From Amycolatopsis sp. NBC_00345 (GTDB lineage Bacteria > Actinomycetota > Actinomycetes > Mycobacteriales > Pseudonocardiaceae), in NCBI RefSeq assembly GCF_036116635.1, contig NZ_CP107995.1:4588001-4652000 (forward strand): a stretch of 64,000 bases of DNA. Reading direction: 5' to 3'. Each line of letters opens with the position of its first letter. Within the stretch, counting starts at the first letter, position 1. Below, piece after piece: positions 27,118 through 36,113 of this stretch. The notes under the pieces are model-generated. The model searched no databases and was not told where the DNA came from. It saw only the letters and a program-made list of their open reading frames with translations. The position numbers and the translations under genes are program-made.

Positions 27118-28705
27118 CGCGGGCTCCGGTCCCCGGAACACTTCCCGCGGCTCGGCGGTGATCCTGGTCGTGGTGCTGGCCGCCGTCCTGATGGTGTCGA
27201 TGGACAACTCCATCCTCAACGTGGCGCTGAAGACTCTCGCCGAGCCGCCGCCCGCCGGCCTCGGAGCCGACCAGAGCCGGATCCAGTGGACGATCGACGC
27301 CTACACCCTCGCCTACGCGGGCTTGCTGCTGACTTCCGGGCTCATCGGTGACCGGATCGGTCACAAGAAGCTGCTGCTCGCGGGTGCGATCCTGTTCGGC
27401 GGCGCCTCAGCGGTTTCGGCTTACGCGCGCACTCCGATGGAGCTGATCGCACTACGCGCGGTCATGGGTGCCGCCGGGGCACTGATCATGCCCGCGACCT
27501 TGGCCATCATTTCCGCCGAGTACCCGGGCGACAAGCGCACGAGGGCCCTCGGGATCTGGACCGCCGTGGTCGGTGTGGCAGTCGTCCTCGGCCCGATCAT
27601 CGGCGGTGCCCTGCTCGGCTGGTTCTGGTGGGGGTCGGTATTCCTGATCAATGTGCCGATCGTGCTCGCTGTCGTCGTCGCGGTGTGCTGGTTCGTGCCC
27701 GATGCCGCTCGGGCCGGCGGCACCCCGGTCCGGCGCATGGACCCGGTAGGCATGGGGCTGTCGGTGCTCGGGCTGCTCGGGCTGATCTACGGCATCATCC
27801 GCGTCGGCGAGTACGGCGACTGGACGCGTCCGGACGCGATCGTGCCGTTCGGCGGGGGCCTGGTGCTACTGGGCGGGTTCGTGCTGTGGGAGCGGAGCGT
27901 CGACCATCCGGCGCTGAACCTGCACCACTTCCGGGAACGGGGTTTCGCGGCGGCGGCGACCGCGCTCGGGGTCCTCTATTTCGCGCTGACCGGCGGAACG
28001 CTCGTGATCGCCTTCTATCTGCAAGGCGTGCGGGGCTACAGTGCCCTGCTCACCGGTGTCTGCGTGCTCCCGCTGGCGGTCTCGCTGATCATTTTCGCTC
28101 CGCGGGTGTCGAAGCTGGTTCGCCGGTTCGGCGTGCGTGCCGTCTGCGTCGCCGGCCTGACCGCCATGGGCGTGGGCCTGCTGGGACTGGCCACGACCGG
28201 GACGGACACCCCGATCTGGTTATTCGAGCTGTACCTGTTCGTCTTCGGCACGGGGACCGCACACGTGCACCCACCCGCGACCGGAGTGCTGGTCTCCGCG
28301 CTGCCGTCCGCCGAATCGGGTGCGGCGTCCGCGGTGAACAACACCTTCCGGCAGGTCGGCGCCTCGATCGGGGCGGCGATCCTCGGCTCCGTACTCAACG
28401 CTGCCTACCAAGCGCGGATCGGATCCGCGCTCGACGGACTGCCGCCGCCTCTCGCGGAGCCGGCCCGCGGGTCCTTGACCGCGACGCTTCGGGCCGCCGC
28501 GGACCTGGCGGAACAGGGCCGGGGATCGCAGGCGCAGTCCCTCGCCCGCGCCGCGACCGAGGACTTCGTCGATGCCATGCGAATCACCTGGGTCACCGCG
28601 GCGGCGGTCGTGCTGGCGACCGCCGTCGTCGTGGCCGTGGTCATGCCCCAGGCCATCCGCGCGAAGAGCCGGAGCCGTCCTGAAATGAACACGGATCAGC
28701 ACTGA
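27104..28705 (+). CDS. DHA2-family (14-helix) MFS exporter, 533 aa
   Basis: Drug-proton antiporter of the EmrB/QacA group with 14 predicted membrane segments. Motifs: VSMDNSILNVAL in helix 1, SGLIGDRIGHKKLLLAGA (loop 2-3), RAVMGAAGALIMPATLAII, and the antiporter motif GIWTAVVGVAVVLGPIIGG in helix 5. ATG at 27104 overlaps the pepM stop by 14 bases, so it is the last gene of the operon and probably exports the final product or gives self-resistance. A TTA codon lies at 28220-28222 (codon 373). Confidence 0.92.
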   Translation: MAGTDAGSGPRNTSRGSAVILVVVLAAVLMVSMDNSILNVALKTLAEPPPAGLGADQSRIQWTIDAYTLAYAGLLLTSGLIGDRIGHKKLLLAGAILFGGASAVSAYARTPMELIALRAVMGAAGALIMPATLAIISAEYPGDKRTRALGIWTAVVGVAVVLGPIIGGALLGWFWWGSVFLINVPIVLAVVVAVCWFVPDAARAGGTPVRRMDPVGMGLSVLGLLGLIYGIIRVGEYGDWTRPDAIVPFGGGLVLLGGFVLWERSVDHPALNLHHFRERGFAAAATALGVLYFALTGGTLVIAFYLQGVRGYSALLTGVCVLPLAVSLIIFAPRVSKLVRRFGVRAVCVAGLTAMGVGLLGLATTGTDTPIWLFELYLFVFGTGTAHVHPPATGVLVSALPSAESGAASAVNNTFRQVGASIGAAILGSVLNAAYQARIGSALDGLPPPLAEPARGSLTATLRAAADLAEQGRGSQAQSLARAATEDFVDAMRITWVTAAAVVLATAVVVAVVMPQAIRAKSRSRPEMNTDQH

Positions 28706-28846
28706 GCAAAGACGTGCCGGCCGACCTGGACGCCATCTTCCGCAAGGTCGTGACGGACTTCGCCGACGCGGCGAGTGCCCCTGGCGCGGTTCCGGCTGGT
28801 CACCGCACCCGTGCAGCGGCCCGGCGGGAACCGTTAGCATCCGGAC

Positions 28847-29875
28847 GTGACCTATGTTGCGGCGACCAGCCGATACGATTCCCTGCCTTACCGCCGCTGC
28901 GGACGCAGCGGGCTGAAGCTGCCCGCCATCTCGCTGGGCCTGTGGCACAACTTCGGCCACGACCGTCCCTTGGACGTCCAGCGGTCGATCACCCGGCGCG
29001 CGTTCGACCTGGGCATCACGCACTTCGACCTGGCGAACAACTACGGCCCGCCCTACGGCTCGGCCGAGGAGAACTTCGGCCGCCTGCTGGCGACCGACTT
29101 CAAGCCCTACCGCGACGAGCTGATCGTCTCCACCAAGGCCGGTTACGACATGTGGCCCGGGCCATACGGCGACTGGGGCTCGCGCAAGTACCTGCTGGCC
29201 TCGCTCGACCAGTCGCTGGGCCGGCTGGGCCTGGACTACGTCGATATCTTCTACTCCCACCGGGTCGACCCCGAGACGCCGCTGGAGGAGACGGTCGGCG
29301 CGCTCGACCGGGCCGTGCGCTCGGGCAAGGCGCTGTACGTCGGCATCTCCTCCTACCGGTCCGAGCGCACCGCCGAGGCCGCCCGCCTGCTGCGGGAGCT
29401 GGGCACGCCGCTGCTGATCCACCAGCCCTCGTACTCGATGTTCAACCGGTGGACCGAGGAGGACCACCTGCTGGACACGCTGGAGGACGCGGGCGCCGGC
29501 TGCATCGCGTTCTCGCCGCTCGCGCAGGGCCTGCTCACCGACCGCTACCTCAAGGGCGTGCCCGAGAATTCCCGCGCGGCACAGGGCAAATCGCTCGACC
29601 CGAACTCGATCACCGACGACAAACTGGCGAAGATCCGGGCCCTCAACGAAATCGCCGCCCGCCGCGGCCAGTCCCTCGCGCAACTGGCCCTGGCCTGGGG
29701 CCTGCGCGACCCGCGCATGACGTCGATGCTCATCGGCGCCAGCAGCGTCCGCCAGCTGGAGGACAACATCGCGGCCCTGAAGAACCTCGACTTCACCCCC
29801 GAGGAACTCGCCGAGATCGACAAGTACGCGACCGAAGCGGACATCAACCTCTGGAAGCGCTCCAGCGACGCGTGA
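28847..29875 (+). CDS. Aldo-keto reductase, YghZ/L-glyceraldehyde-3-phosphate reductase type, 342 aa
   Basis: AKR (beta/alpha)8 barrel with the catalytic tetrad in FDLANNYGPPYGSAEENFG (Asp, Tyr), STKAGYDMWPGPYGD (Lys) and YSHRVD (His). The long YGDWGSRKYL insertion is typical of the AKR14 group, which reduces phosphorylated and other short aldehydes in E. coli YghZ. It starts at GTG 28847, about 140 bases after the cluster's exporter, so it is probably outside the operon. Because the group accepts phospho-aldehydes, reduction of phosphonoacetaldehyde to 2-hydroxyethylphosphonate is an untested possibility. A housekeeping role is more likely. Confidence 0.88.
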   Translation: MTYVAATSRYDSLPYRRCGRSGLKLPAISLGLWHNFGHDRPLDVQRSITRRAFDLGITHFDLANNYGPPYGSAEENFGRLLATDFKPYRDELIVSTKAGYDMWPGPYGDWGSRKYLLASLDQSLGRLGLDYVDIFYSHRVDPETPLEETVGALDRAVRSGKALYVGISSYRSERTAEAARLLRELGTPLLIHQPSYSMFNRWTEEDHLLDTLEDAGAGCIAFSPLAQGLLTDRYLKGVPENSRAAQGKSLDPNSITDDKLAKIRALNEIAARRGQSLAQLALAWGLRDPRMTSMLIGASSVRQLEDNIAALKNLDFTPEELAEIDKYATEADINLWKRSSDA

Positions 29876-30348
29876 CCGCCGCCGCTTCGACGGGAAGTCC
29901 ATCAAGGACTCGTGAGTGGTGAGTCCGGCTGGGGCGTGCGGCTCAGCCGGGACGGGACTTGAAGGCGCCGCAAGTCGACGACGAGGTGCGACGGGAGTGG
30001 TCGGCAGCGGCGGCTCGGCGTACGTCGAGGCATCCGGCCGCGCCCGGCACGTCGACAGCGAGTTGCGGTCGGCACTGACTGCGGGCCGGATGGCTGCGGT
30101 CGGTGCCGGCCGCGATCGACACTGGCCGCGGTCGACGTTGGCCGCGGTCGGCACTGACTGCAGGCCGTGCGGCTGCGGTCGGTGCTGACTGCGGTCGGTG
30201 TGGGCTGCGGGCCGTGCAGCCGCAGTCGGTGTTAGCCACTGTCGCGGCGTGCGGTCCCGGCCCGGAACCGTGCCCGGGCGCGTCTGTGTCGCGGCCGGCG
30301 GTTGTCCGGTCGCGGCACAGGCGAGCCTGAGCGGGAGTGGGTATCCGG
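29876..30348. repeat. Gene-free gap with degenerate GCGGTCGGNNNTGACTGC repeats
   Basis: No supportable gene in about 470 bases. From about 30061 to 30240 a degenerate unit, best written GCGGTCGGCACTGACTGC, recurs several times with variants (for example at 30064, 30145 and 30176) mixed with GGCCGTGCNGC. The motif ACTCGTGAGTG at 29909-29919 is shared with the inverted repeat at 40181-40226. The block looks like slippage- or recombination-derived filler between the cluster side and the HNH gene. Confidence 0.6.
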
Positions 30349-31596
30349 TCAGAGGTGAAAAGTGTTGCGCCTGGGTCTTCGCAGCGGGTCAAAGTAGGCC
30401 GGCGGGATGAAGTCGGGTTTGCCGTCGGTGCCCATCCGGATTTCCCAGTCGCTGTTGTGGATGAGCCGGTGGTGGCGTTCGCACAGCAGCGTCAGGTTGC
30501 CGAGGTCTGTTGGCCCGCCGAGGATCCAGTAGACGATGTGGTGGCCGTCGCAGTGTTTTGCCGTGCTTCGGCAGCCCGGGAACGTGCAGCCTCGGTCGCG
30601 CATGGTGAGGCGTCGGCGTAGGCCGGTGGTGATGAGCCGCTTCGACCGGCCCAGGTCCATCGGCTCGCTGTCGGTGCCGAGGACCGCGGGGATGACGGCG
30701 CAGTCGCAGGCCAGTTTCCGTGCTTCGGCCGCGGAGATCGTGCCGCCGCCCTCGAGCGTCGCGGTTCCGATCCCCGACTTGAGTGCCTCGTAGCCCACGG
30801 TGATCGCCACGTGGACGCGGTCACCGCCGTGGGTGGGGAGCTCGTCGGCGGTCATCGCCAGCCGGGCCAGCTCGACCAGGGCATCGGCTTGGCGTTCGGC
30901 CAGGCCGCGGGGGTCGTGGCCGCCCTCGGTCCCCCAGCCCGGTGCCGCCAGAGGATCCAGCGCCGCCCGAAGACGAGCGTAAGCCAGACCGTCCAGAACA
31001 CCCTTGATACTGGCCGTACCGTCACGATGCTCCCGGAACGACAGCTCCCGCGTCGGCCGCCCAGGCGGGTCCTCCGGCTCAGGTCCGTCGGGATCGAACG
31101 TGTCGGCCAGCCGCTCGCCGGCACGACTGACCTCACCGGGATTCGTCTCCCGGGCGAGGTCGACCAGGATCTTCTCCGCACCCGCACGGTCCACTTCGGA
31201 CACAGTGACGGGAATCCGCGCCATGGCCCGCGCGATCACCTCGACATGCGCCGGGCTGATCGCGCCCTCGCGCGCAGCACTCCCCGCGAGAGGCGCGGTC
31301 ACCGGGATCTCGGTCCCGTCCAGGCTGTGCGACACGTTCACCGCGTGCGCCCGCCGCACGATCCGCCCCGCGTCGCGCAGCCCGATCCTGGTCAGATCGT
31401 CCAGCCACGCCGCCGCGGAGGAATACCCGTAAGTCGCTTTCACCCCTTCGGTTTCCACCTTGGCGATCACGGCGCCGACCAGCGCGTCGCACTGGTTCGA
31501 CACCTGGATCAGCAACCGCACGAGGGCGGCGGTCTGCACCCGATCGGCCCGCCGGATATCGGCGAGATCGGGGAGGTGAATCGCTGTACTGGACAC
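30349..31596 (-). CDS. DUF222 / HNH endonuclease domain protein (13E12-repeat type), 415 aa
   Basis: N-terminal DUF222 (about residues 20-300) followed by an HNH nuclease domain: RDRGCTFPGCRSTAKHCDGHHIVYW, then LGNLTLLCERHHRLIHNSDW, with the metal-binding Cys and His positions intact. Such genes are multicopy in many actinobacteria and belong to the REP13E12 group; mobility or a defence role has been proposed but is not settled. It lies next to the repeat-rich gap and has its own repeat array just upstream (31615-31641), both typical of this family's surroundings. Confidence 0.88.
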   Translation of the reverse strand: MSSTAIHLPDLADIRRADRVQTAALVRLLIQVSNQCDALVGAVIAKVETEGVKATYGYSSAAAWLDDLTRIGLRDAGRIVRRAHAVNVSHSLDGTEIPVTAPLAGSAAREGAISPAHVEVIARAMARIPVTVSEVDRAGAEKILVDLARETNPGEVSRAGERLADTFDPDGPEPEDPPGRPTRELSFREHRDGTASIKGVLDGLAYARLRAALDPLAAPGWGTEGGHDPRGLAERQADALVELARLAMTADELPTHGGDRVHVAITVGYEALKSGIGTATLEGGGTISAAEARKLACDCAVIPAVLGTDSEPMDLGRSKRLITTGLRRRLTMRDRGCTFPGCRSTAKHCDGHHIVYWILGGPTDLGNLTLLCERHHRLIHNSDWEIRMGTDGKPDFIPPAYFDPLRRPRRNTFHL

Positions 31597-31614
31597 CCTT
31601 CAAGACTACCGAGA

Positions 31615-31641
31615 TTCGAACACACATTCGACACACGTTCG
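31615..31641. repeat. TTCGAACAC repeats upstream of the HNH gene
   Basis: TTCG-plus-ACAC units start at 31615, 31627 and 31638, spaced 12 and 11 bases. They lie 20 bases upstream of the HNH gene start. Similar TTCGAACA arrays are common before 13E12-type genes and may serve as its operator or as a target site. Confidence 0.5.
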
Positions 31642-31652
31642 GGTGTACCTGC

Positions 31653-32933
31653 TCAGCCCACGTGAGTCGGCCGGGGCGAAGGCAAGTGCGCGGTTTCCGG
31701 GAACAAGTGCAGTGCCCGCAAGGCCGCCCCGAGTTCCGCGATGTCCGCCGGGTCCGTGAGCGAGCGGCCCAGCTCCTCCGTGACCCGGCGCAGGCGGTGC
31801 CGGATCGTGTTGGGGTGGCAGAACATCCGCTCCGACGTCAGCTTCGTCGAGCCCTGGCAGTCGAACCACGCGCGCAGGGTCAGGAGCAGCACGTTGCGGT
31901 CGTCGCCGGGGAGGTCGAGGATCGGGCGGAGCACGTGGTGCGCCAGCTGCACCGAGGCTTCCGGCGCGCTCGCCACCAGCCCCGCGAGCGGCGACTCCGT
32001 GAACTGCACCAGCCCGGACGCGCCGGGCGCCAGGCTGGACAGCGCCACGCGCGCGAAGTGCAGCGCCCGCGCCGTGTTGCCCAGCCCCGAAAACACCGGG
32101 CTCATCCCGACGCGGCCGACCGGCTCCGCGCCCATCAGGTCCACGATCACCTTGGCCGCCAAGGGATCCCGCAGCGAGACGACGCCCACCTGCAGGTCCG
32201 GCGTCAGCCGCCAGGCCGACGCGTGCTGGGCCTCGCGCAGCCGCTGCTCGATCTGCGGCAACGGCTCGTGGCCCAGCCGGGGCGTTTCCGCCGCGACGAC
32301 CACGAAGGTGCCATCCAGGGACAGCTCCAGCACGCGCGCGATGTCCCACAGCGTGCCCTCGGTCGCGGCGCCGCCGGCGAACAGGGCCTCCACCAGCGCG
32401 GAGCGGCGATTCTGGTGCGCGACAACAACTTCCGCCGACGCGTCACGGTAGGCGAGAGTGAGCGCCTCGGCATAGTCGTCGATGAGCGCCCAGATCGCGG
32501 ACGTCACGGCCACCAGCCCGGCCAGGTCCTGGTTCTCCCCGCGCGCGGTGAGCGCCACGAACCGGTGCCACACCTCGGTGAGCCCGATCCGGTACGCGCG
32601 CAGCACTTCCGGCAGCGGCGCGCCCTGCAGCGCCCGGGCGCGGCCGGTGGCCAGAGCCTGCGAGAGGTCGGGCGTCTCGCCGCCGCGCAGCGTGCGCATC
32701 ACGAAGTCGAGGTTGACGCGCACGGACTTCCGCAACTCGCCGTAGGTGAGGAACCGCTGTTCGCGGTACACCGGCATCTGCTCGAGGATCTGCCGGGTGG
32801 TGGCCTCGGCCAGCTCGGGCAGCTCCCGCTCGACCTCGGCCGCCAGCTCGGCGACCACCGGGGCGAGGCCGCCGCGCAAAGCAGCCTGATGGTCCAGCGC
32901 AGTCCGGTGGTGAGACGCGGTCCGGTCGTGCAT
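31653..32933 (-). CDS. PucR-type transcriptional regulator, 426 aa
   Basis: The C-terminal PucR helix-turn-helix is clear: FDCQGSTKLTSERMFCHPNTIRHRLRRV, followed by LTDPADIAELGAALRALHL. The middle contains a degenerate GGDEF-like (CdaR) domain and the N terminus a helical sensor region with QNRRSALVEALFAG. Members respond to small metabolites, often purines or other nitrogen or carbon sources. It lies upstream of, and in the same direction as, the molybdenum hydroxylase pair at 33109-35852 but is transcribed after it with a 175-base gap, so control of that enzyme is plausible (inference). Confidence 0.88.
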   Translation of the reverse strand: MHDRTASHHRTALDHQAALRGGLAPVVAELAAEVERELPELAEATTRQILEQMPVYREQRFLTYGELRKSVRVNLDFVMRTLRGGETPDLSQALATGRARALQGAPLPEVLRAYRIGLTEVWHRFVALTARGENQDLAGLVAVTSAIWALIDDYAEALTLAYRDASAEVVVAHQNRRSALVEALFAGGAATEGTLWDIARVLELSLDGTFVVVAAETPRLGHEPLPQIEQRLREAQHASAWRLTPDLQVGVVSLRDPLAAKVIVDLMGAEPVGRVGMSPVFSGLGNTARALHFARVALSSLAPGASGLVQFTESPLAGLVASAPEASVQLAHHVLRPILDLPGDDRNVLLLTLRAWFDCQGSTKLTSERMFCHPNTIRHRLRRVTEELGRSLTDPADIAELGAALRALHLFPETAHLPSPRPTHVG

Positions 32934-33108
32934 CGATGCCCTCCAGGCCTGGCGAAGGACACTCGCCCGTGACCGTACGGGGACTCTTCCTTGAGCCTCC
33001 GGGAAGGACAGCTAACACGACTGCCGCTGACCCGGCCGGGTGAACTTGTGACAGCCTCCGCGAATGCGGCAATAAATCTGTAGTACTTGCCGCATCCGCG
33101 GAACGGGC

Positions 33109-33564
33109 TCACATCTTGGCCGCCGCCGCCTTGATCGCCTCGCGGATCCGGAAGTACGAGCCGCAGCGGCAGACGTTCTCGATCGCGTCGATGTCGGCGT
33201 CGGTCGGGTTCTTCGTCTTCTTCAGCAGCGCCACCGCGGCCATGATCTGCCCCGGCTGACAGTAGCCGCACTGCGCGACATCCTGCTCCAGCCAGGCCTC
33301 CTGCACGGGGTGCAGCTGGTCGCCGTCGGCGAGGCCTTCGATCGTGGTGACCTCACGGCCCTCGCACTCCGACACCGGCACGACGCAAGGGTTCACCGCC
33401 TCGCCGTCGAGGTGGCTGGTGCAGGCCTTGCAGACGTTGATCCCGCAGCCGTACTTGAGGCCGCGGACCTTGAGCTTGTCGCGCAGCGCCCAGAGCAGCG
33501 GCAGGTCGGCGGGCGCGTCCACGGTCACGGTCTTCCCGTTCACCGCGAAGCTGTAGTTGGGCAT
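33109..33564 (-). CDS. iorA: [2Fe-2S] subunit of a molybdenum hydroxylase, isoquinoline 1-oxidoreductase alpha type, 151 aa
   Basis: Electron-transfer subunit with two [2Fe-2S] clusters. Plant-type cluster: GCGINVCKAC then C60. Second cluster: CGYCQPGQIM and VCRCGSYFRIREAI. The fold and 151-residue length match IorA. GAGGAG precedes the ATG at 33564. It lies 26 bases after the large subunit gene in one operon. Electrons from the molybdopterin subunit pass through it to an unknown acceptor; no FAD subunit is present, as is normal for this two-subunit type. Confidence 0.93.
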   Translation of the reverse strand: MPNYSFAVNGKTVTVDAPADLPLLWALRDKLKVRGLKYGCGINVCKACTSHLDGEAVNPCVVPVSECEGREVTTIEGLADGDQLHPVQEAWLEQDVAQCGYCQPGQIMAAVALLKKTKNPTDADIDAIENVCRCGSYFRIREAIKAAAAKM

Positions 33565-33590
33565 GGGAACTCCTCGTGGTGGGGGGACGG

Positions 33591-35852
33591 TCAGCGGGGG
33601 AACGGGTCGAAGTCGACCGGGAAGTTGACCGGGAAGCTGCGCGGCTTGGTCCCGGTGGCGCGCGCGTAGGCGTTGGCGATCGCGCCGACCGGCGCCGGCA
33701 GGCCCAGCTCGCCCGCGCCGCCGATCTCGCTGCCGTTGGCGGGCATCACGAATACGGTCACCTCGGGCGGCGAGTTCTTCTGCCGGGCGTAGTGGAACTG
33801 CGAGTAGCTGCCCTCCAACGGCAGGCCCTTGTCGATGTGCAGGCCCGCGGTGAGCGTCGTCGAGATCGCGTCGGTGAGCCCGCCGAGCATCTGCGACTGC
33901 AGCCCGCGCGGGTTCACCGGCTTGCCGACGTCCACGGCGATGGTGGCCTTGGTGACGCGCGGCTGCTTCGGGTCGCGGGCGTCCAGCTCGACCAGACACG
34001 CGGCGTACGACTTGTACTCGCCGTGCACCGCGATGCCCTGGGCGAAGCCCTTCGGCATCTTCTTGCCCCACTCGCCGAGCTCGGCGACCTTGTCCAGCAC
34101 GGCCTTCTGCCGCGGCTCCTTGATGAACTCGCGCCGGAACTCCAGCGGGTCCTTGCCGAGCTTCGCGGCGATCTCGTCGACCATGATCTCCTCGGCGCCG
34201 CGGGTGTTCGCGGAGTACACCGAGCGCCACGCCGAGGTGTGGAACTTCAGCGGCACCTCGTTGAGCAGCTGCGTGGTGACGCCGAAGTTGTACGGCGACT
34301 TCACGGTCAGCAGGAACACCGTCTGCGCGAAGCTCAGGTTGCCGCCCACGGGCAGCTTCGCGGCGAACGCGGTGAGGATCTCGCCGAGGCCGTGGCCCCA
34401 GTCGGTCTCGACGCTGGCCACGCGGTGCTCGAACGTGAGCACCTGGCCGAGCGCGAAGGTCGCGCGGATCTTGTGGTGGCTGGCCGCCCGCGCGCGGCCG
34501 TGGCGCATGTCGTCGATGCGGCTCCACATGAGCCGGACGGGCTTCTTCATCGCCTGGGAGATGTGCGCGGCCTCCAGCGCGGCGTCGAAGAACAGCCGGC
34601 GGCCGAACGAGCCGCCGCCCTGCTGGACGTGCACGGTGACCTTGTTCTCCGGCAGCCCCAGCTCCTGCGCGATGGTCTGCTTCGCCACGATCGGCGACTT
34701 GAGCCCGGCCCAGATGGTGGCGCTGTCCTCACGGACGTCGGCCACCGCGGAGTTCGACTCCATCGGCGCGTGGCTCACGAACGCGAAGTCGAACTCGCCG
34801 TCCACGTACTGCGTCAGCAGCGGCGGCACCACGAACGGCAGCGCGGCCGCCCGCAGTTTCTTCTGGATGGACGCGTTGTCCTCGCCGTCGACCGTGCCCG
34901 CGTTCCAGGTGACGTCGAGCGCGTCCTTGCCGTCGAGCGCCTGGCCGAAGGTCTCCGCCATCACCGCGACACCGGTGGACACCACGGCGAGGTCGATGAT
35001 GCCGGGCATCGCGCGCACGGCGGCCTCGTTGTTGACCTTCTTCACGGTGCCGTTGATCGTCGGCGGGCGCCGGACCATCACCGGCATGGCGCCGGGGATG
35101 TCGAGGTCGAGGGTGTAGACCTGCTTGCCGGTGACCATCGCCAGCGCGTCCTTGCGCGAGGTCGGCGTGCCGACCAGCGTGTGCGCCGACTCGGCCTTCG
35201 GCTGGACCGGCGTGACGGGCAGCGCGGCCCGCGCGGCCGGGCCGGCCAGCTCGCCGTAGGACGCCGTGCGCCCGTCCGGGGCGCGCACCAGGCCGTCGCG
35301 TGTGGACAGTCGCGCCACCGGCACGTTCCACTGGGCGCCGGCCGCGGCGACCATGCGGGCGCGGGCCGTCGCGGCGGCGGAGCGGATCGGGTCGTACAGC
35401 GAGCGGATGGTGTTGGAGCCGCCGGTGAGCTGGTTGAACAGCAGCTCCGGGCGGGCGTCGGAAAGCACGACGTCGACCATGTCGAGCGGCAGGTCCATCT
35501 CCTCGGCGACCAGCATCGCGGACGCGGTGTTGATGCCCTGCCCCACTTCCGCGCGCGGCAGCTGCAGCCGCACGTGCCCGCCGGTGGTCACCTCCAGCAC
35601 GAGCATCCCGGACGTCGGCGCGCACGAAAGCGTCAGCACGTCGCCGAGGTCGAGGATGTCCGCGGGCTGCGGCAGGGTCGGCACGGCGGCCTCGGCCGCG
35701 GCGGGCGCGAGGGCGTCGAACGACAGCTTGGTGGCGACGGTCAGCGTCGGGGCGGCGACCAGGTAGGTCAGGAAACGGCGGCGGCCGACCCGCCCCTCGT
35801 CGTCCGGTGCGGCCTCGCCGTGTTCGCCGGGGCGGGTGACAGGACTGGCCAT
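33591..35852 (-). CDS. iorB: Tat-exported molybdopterin subunit, isoquinoline 1-oxidoreductase beta type, 753 aa
   Basis: Xanthine-oxidase-family catalytic subunit of the single-gene IorB/aldehyde dehydrogenase type. A twin-arginine signal, GRRRFLTYLVAAPTLTVA (about residues 25-45), predicts export of the complex with cofactor loaded. Family blocks include RLQLPRAEVGQGINTASAML, QQGGGSFGRRLFFDAALEAA and GGAGELGLPAPVGAIANA near the C terminus. Such enzymes oxidise N-heterocycles, aldehydes or related substrates with water as oxygen donor. The true substrate is unknown. Maturation genes (XdhC/CoxF type) are not adjacent; the MoxR/VWA pair at 7.6-9.9 kb is the nearest candidate. Confidence 0.92.
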   Translation of the reverse strand: MASPVTRPGEHGEAAPDDEGRVGRRRFLTYLVAAPTLTVATKLSFDALAPAAAEAAVPTLPQPADILDLGDVLTLSCAPTSGMLVLEVTTGGHVRLQLPRAEVGQGINTASAMLVAEEMDLPLDMVDVVLSDARPELLFNQLTGGSNTIRSLYDPIRSAAATARARMVAAAGAQWNVPVARLSTRDGLVRAPDGRTASYGELAGPAARAALPVTPVQPKAESAHTLVGTPTSRKDALAMVTGKQVYTLDLDIPGAMPVMVRRPPTINGTVKKVNNEAAVRAMPGIIDLAVVSTGVAVMAETFGQALDGKDALDVTWNAGTVDGEDNASIQKKLRAAALPFVVPPLLTQYVDGEFDFAFVSHAPMESNSAVADVREDSATIWAGLKSPIVAKQTIAQELGLPENKVTVHVQQGGGSFGRRLFFDAALEAAHISQAMKKPVRLMWSRIDDMRHGRARAASHHKIRATFALGQVLTFEHRVASVETDWGHGLGEILTAFAAKLPVGGNLSFAQTVFLLTVKSPYNFGVTTQLLNEVPLKFHTSAWRSVYSANTRGAEEIMVDEIAAKLGKDPLEFRREFIKEPRQKAVLDKVAELGEWGKKMPKGFAQGIAVHGEYKSYAACLVELDARDPKQPRVTKATIAVDVGKPVNPRGLQSQMLGGLTDAISTTLTAGLHIDKGLPLEGSYSQFHYARQKNSPPEVTVFVMPANGSEIGGAGELGLPAPVGAIANAYARATGTKPRSFPVNFPVDFDPFPR

Positions 35853-36113
35853 CGGGAATCCCTTCGGGGCTCGCGCGGGCACGCACCGCTGCACCGGCGC
35901 AGCCCGGACGGGTGGAAACGGGGAAGTCGGGGGTATGACGCGGGTCACGCTAAGCACATGACAGAACCGACGCAACGCGCAGTAGTCGTGTCGACTGATT
36001 CGTGTGACGAGGTGACAGCGCGCGGACCCCGAATGTGCGCCGCGCCACAGTCATGACTGGTCGGAACGGCCGCGCGCCCTGCTGCGGACGGGGGAACGGC
36101 GGCTAGTGCCGCA

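Noticed and set aside
27104..28705. Tetracycline-type resistance determinant
   Set aside because: The 14-helix exporter is of the DHA2 family, but nothing specific to a tetracycline pump is seen; its position points to product export.
28706..28846. Short frame starting near 28714 (GTG, PADLDAIFRKVVTDFADAA)
   Set aside because: The first 20 codons look protein-like, but the frame then runs out of frame across the reductase gene. At most a short remnant; not enough to call.
30061..30240. CRISPR array or tRNA cluster in the gap before the HNH gene
   Set aside because: Units vary in length and sequence without spacers, and no cloverleaf could be drawn.
33576..36056. Open frame of over 800 codons on the plus strand across the molybdenum hydroxylase genes
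   Set aside because: Composition of Arg, Val, His, Gly and Asp without hydrophobic cores; it mirrors the real genes iorA and iorB on the other strand.
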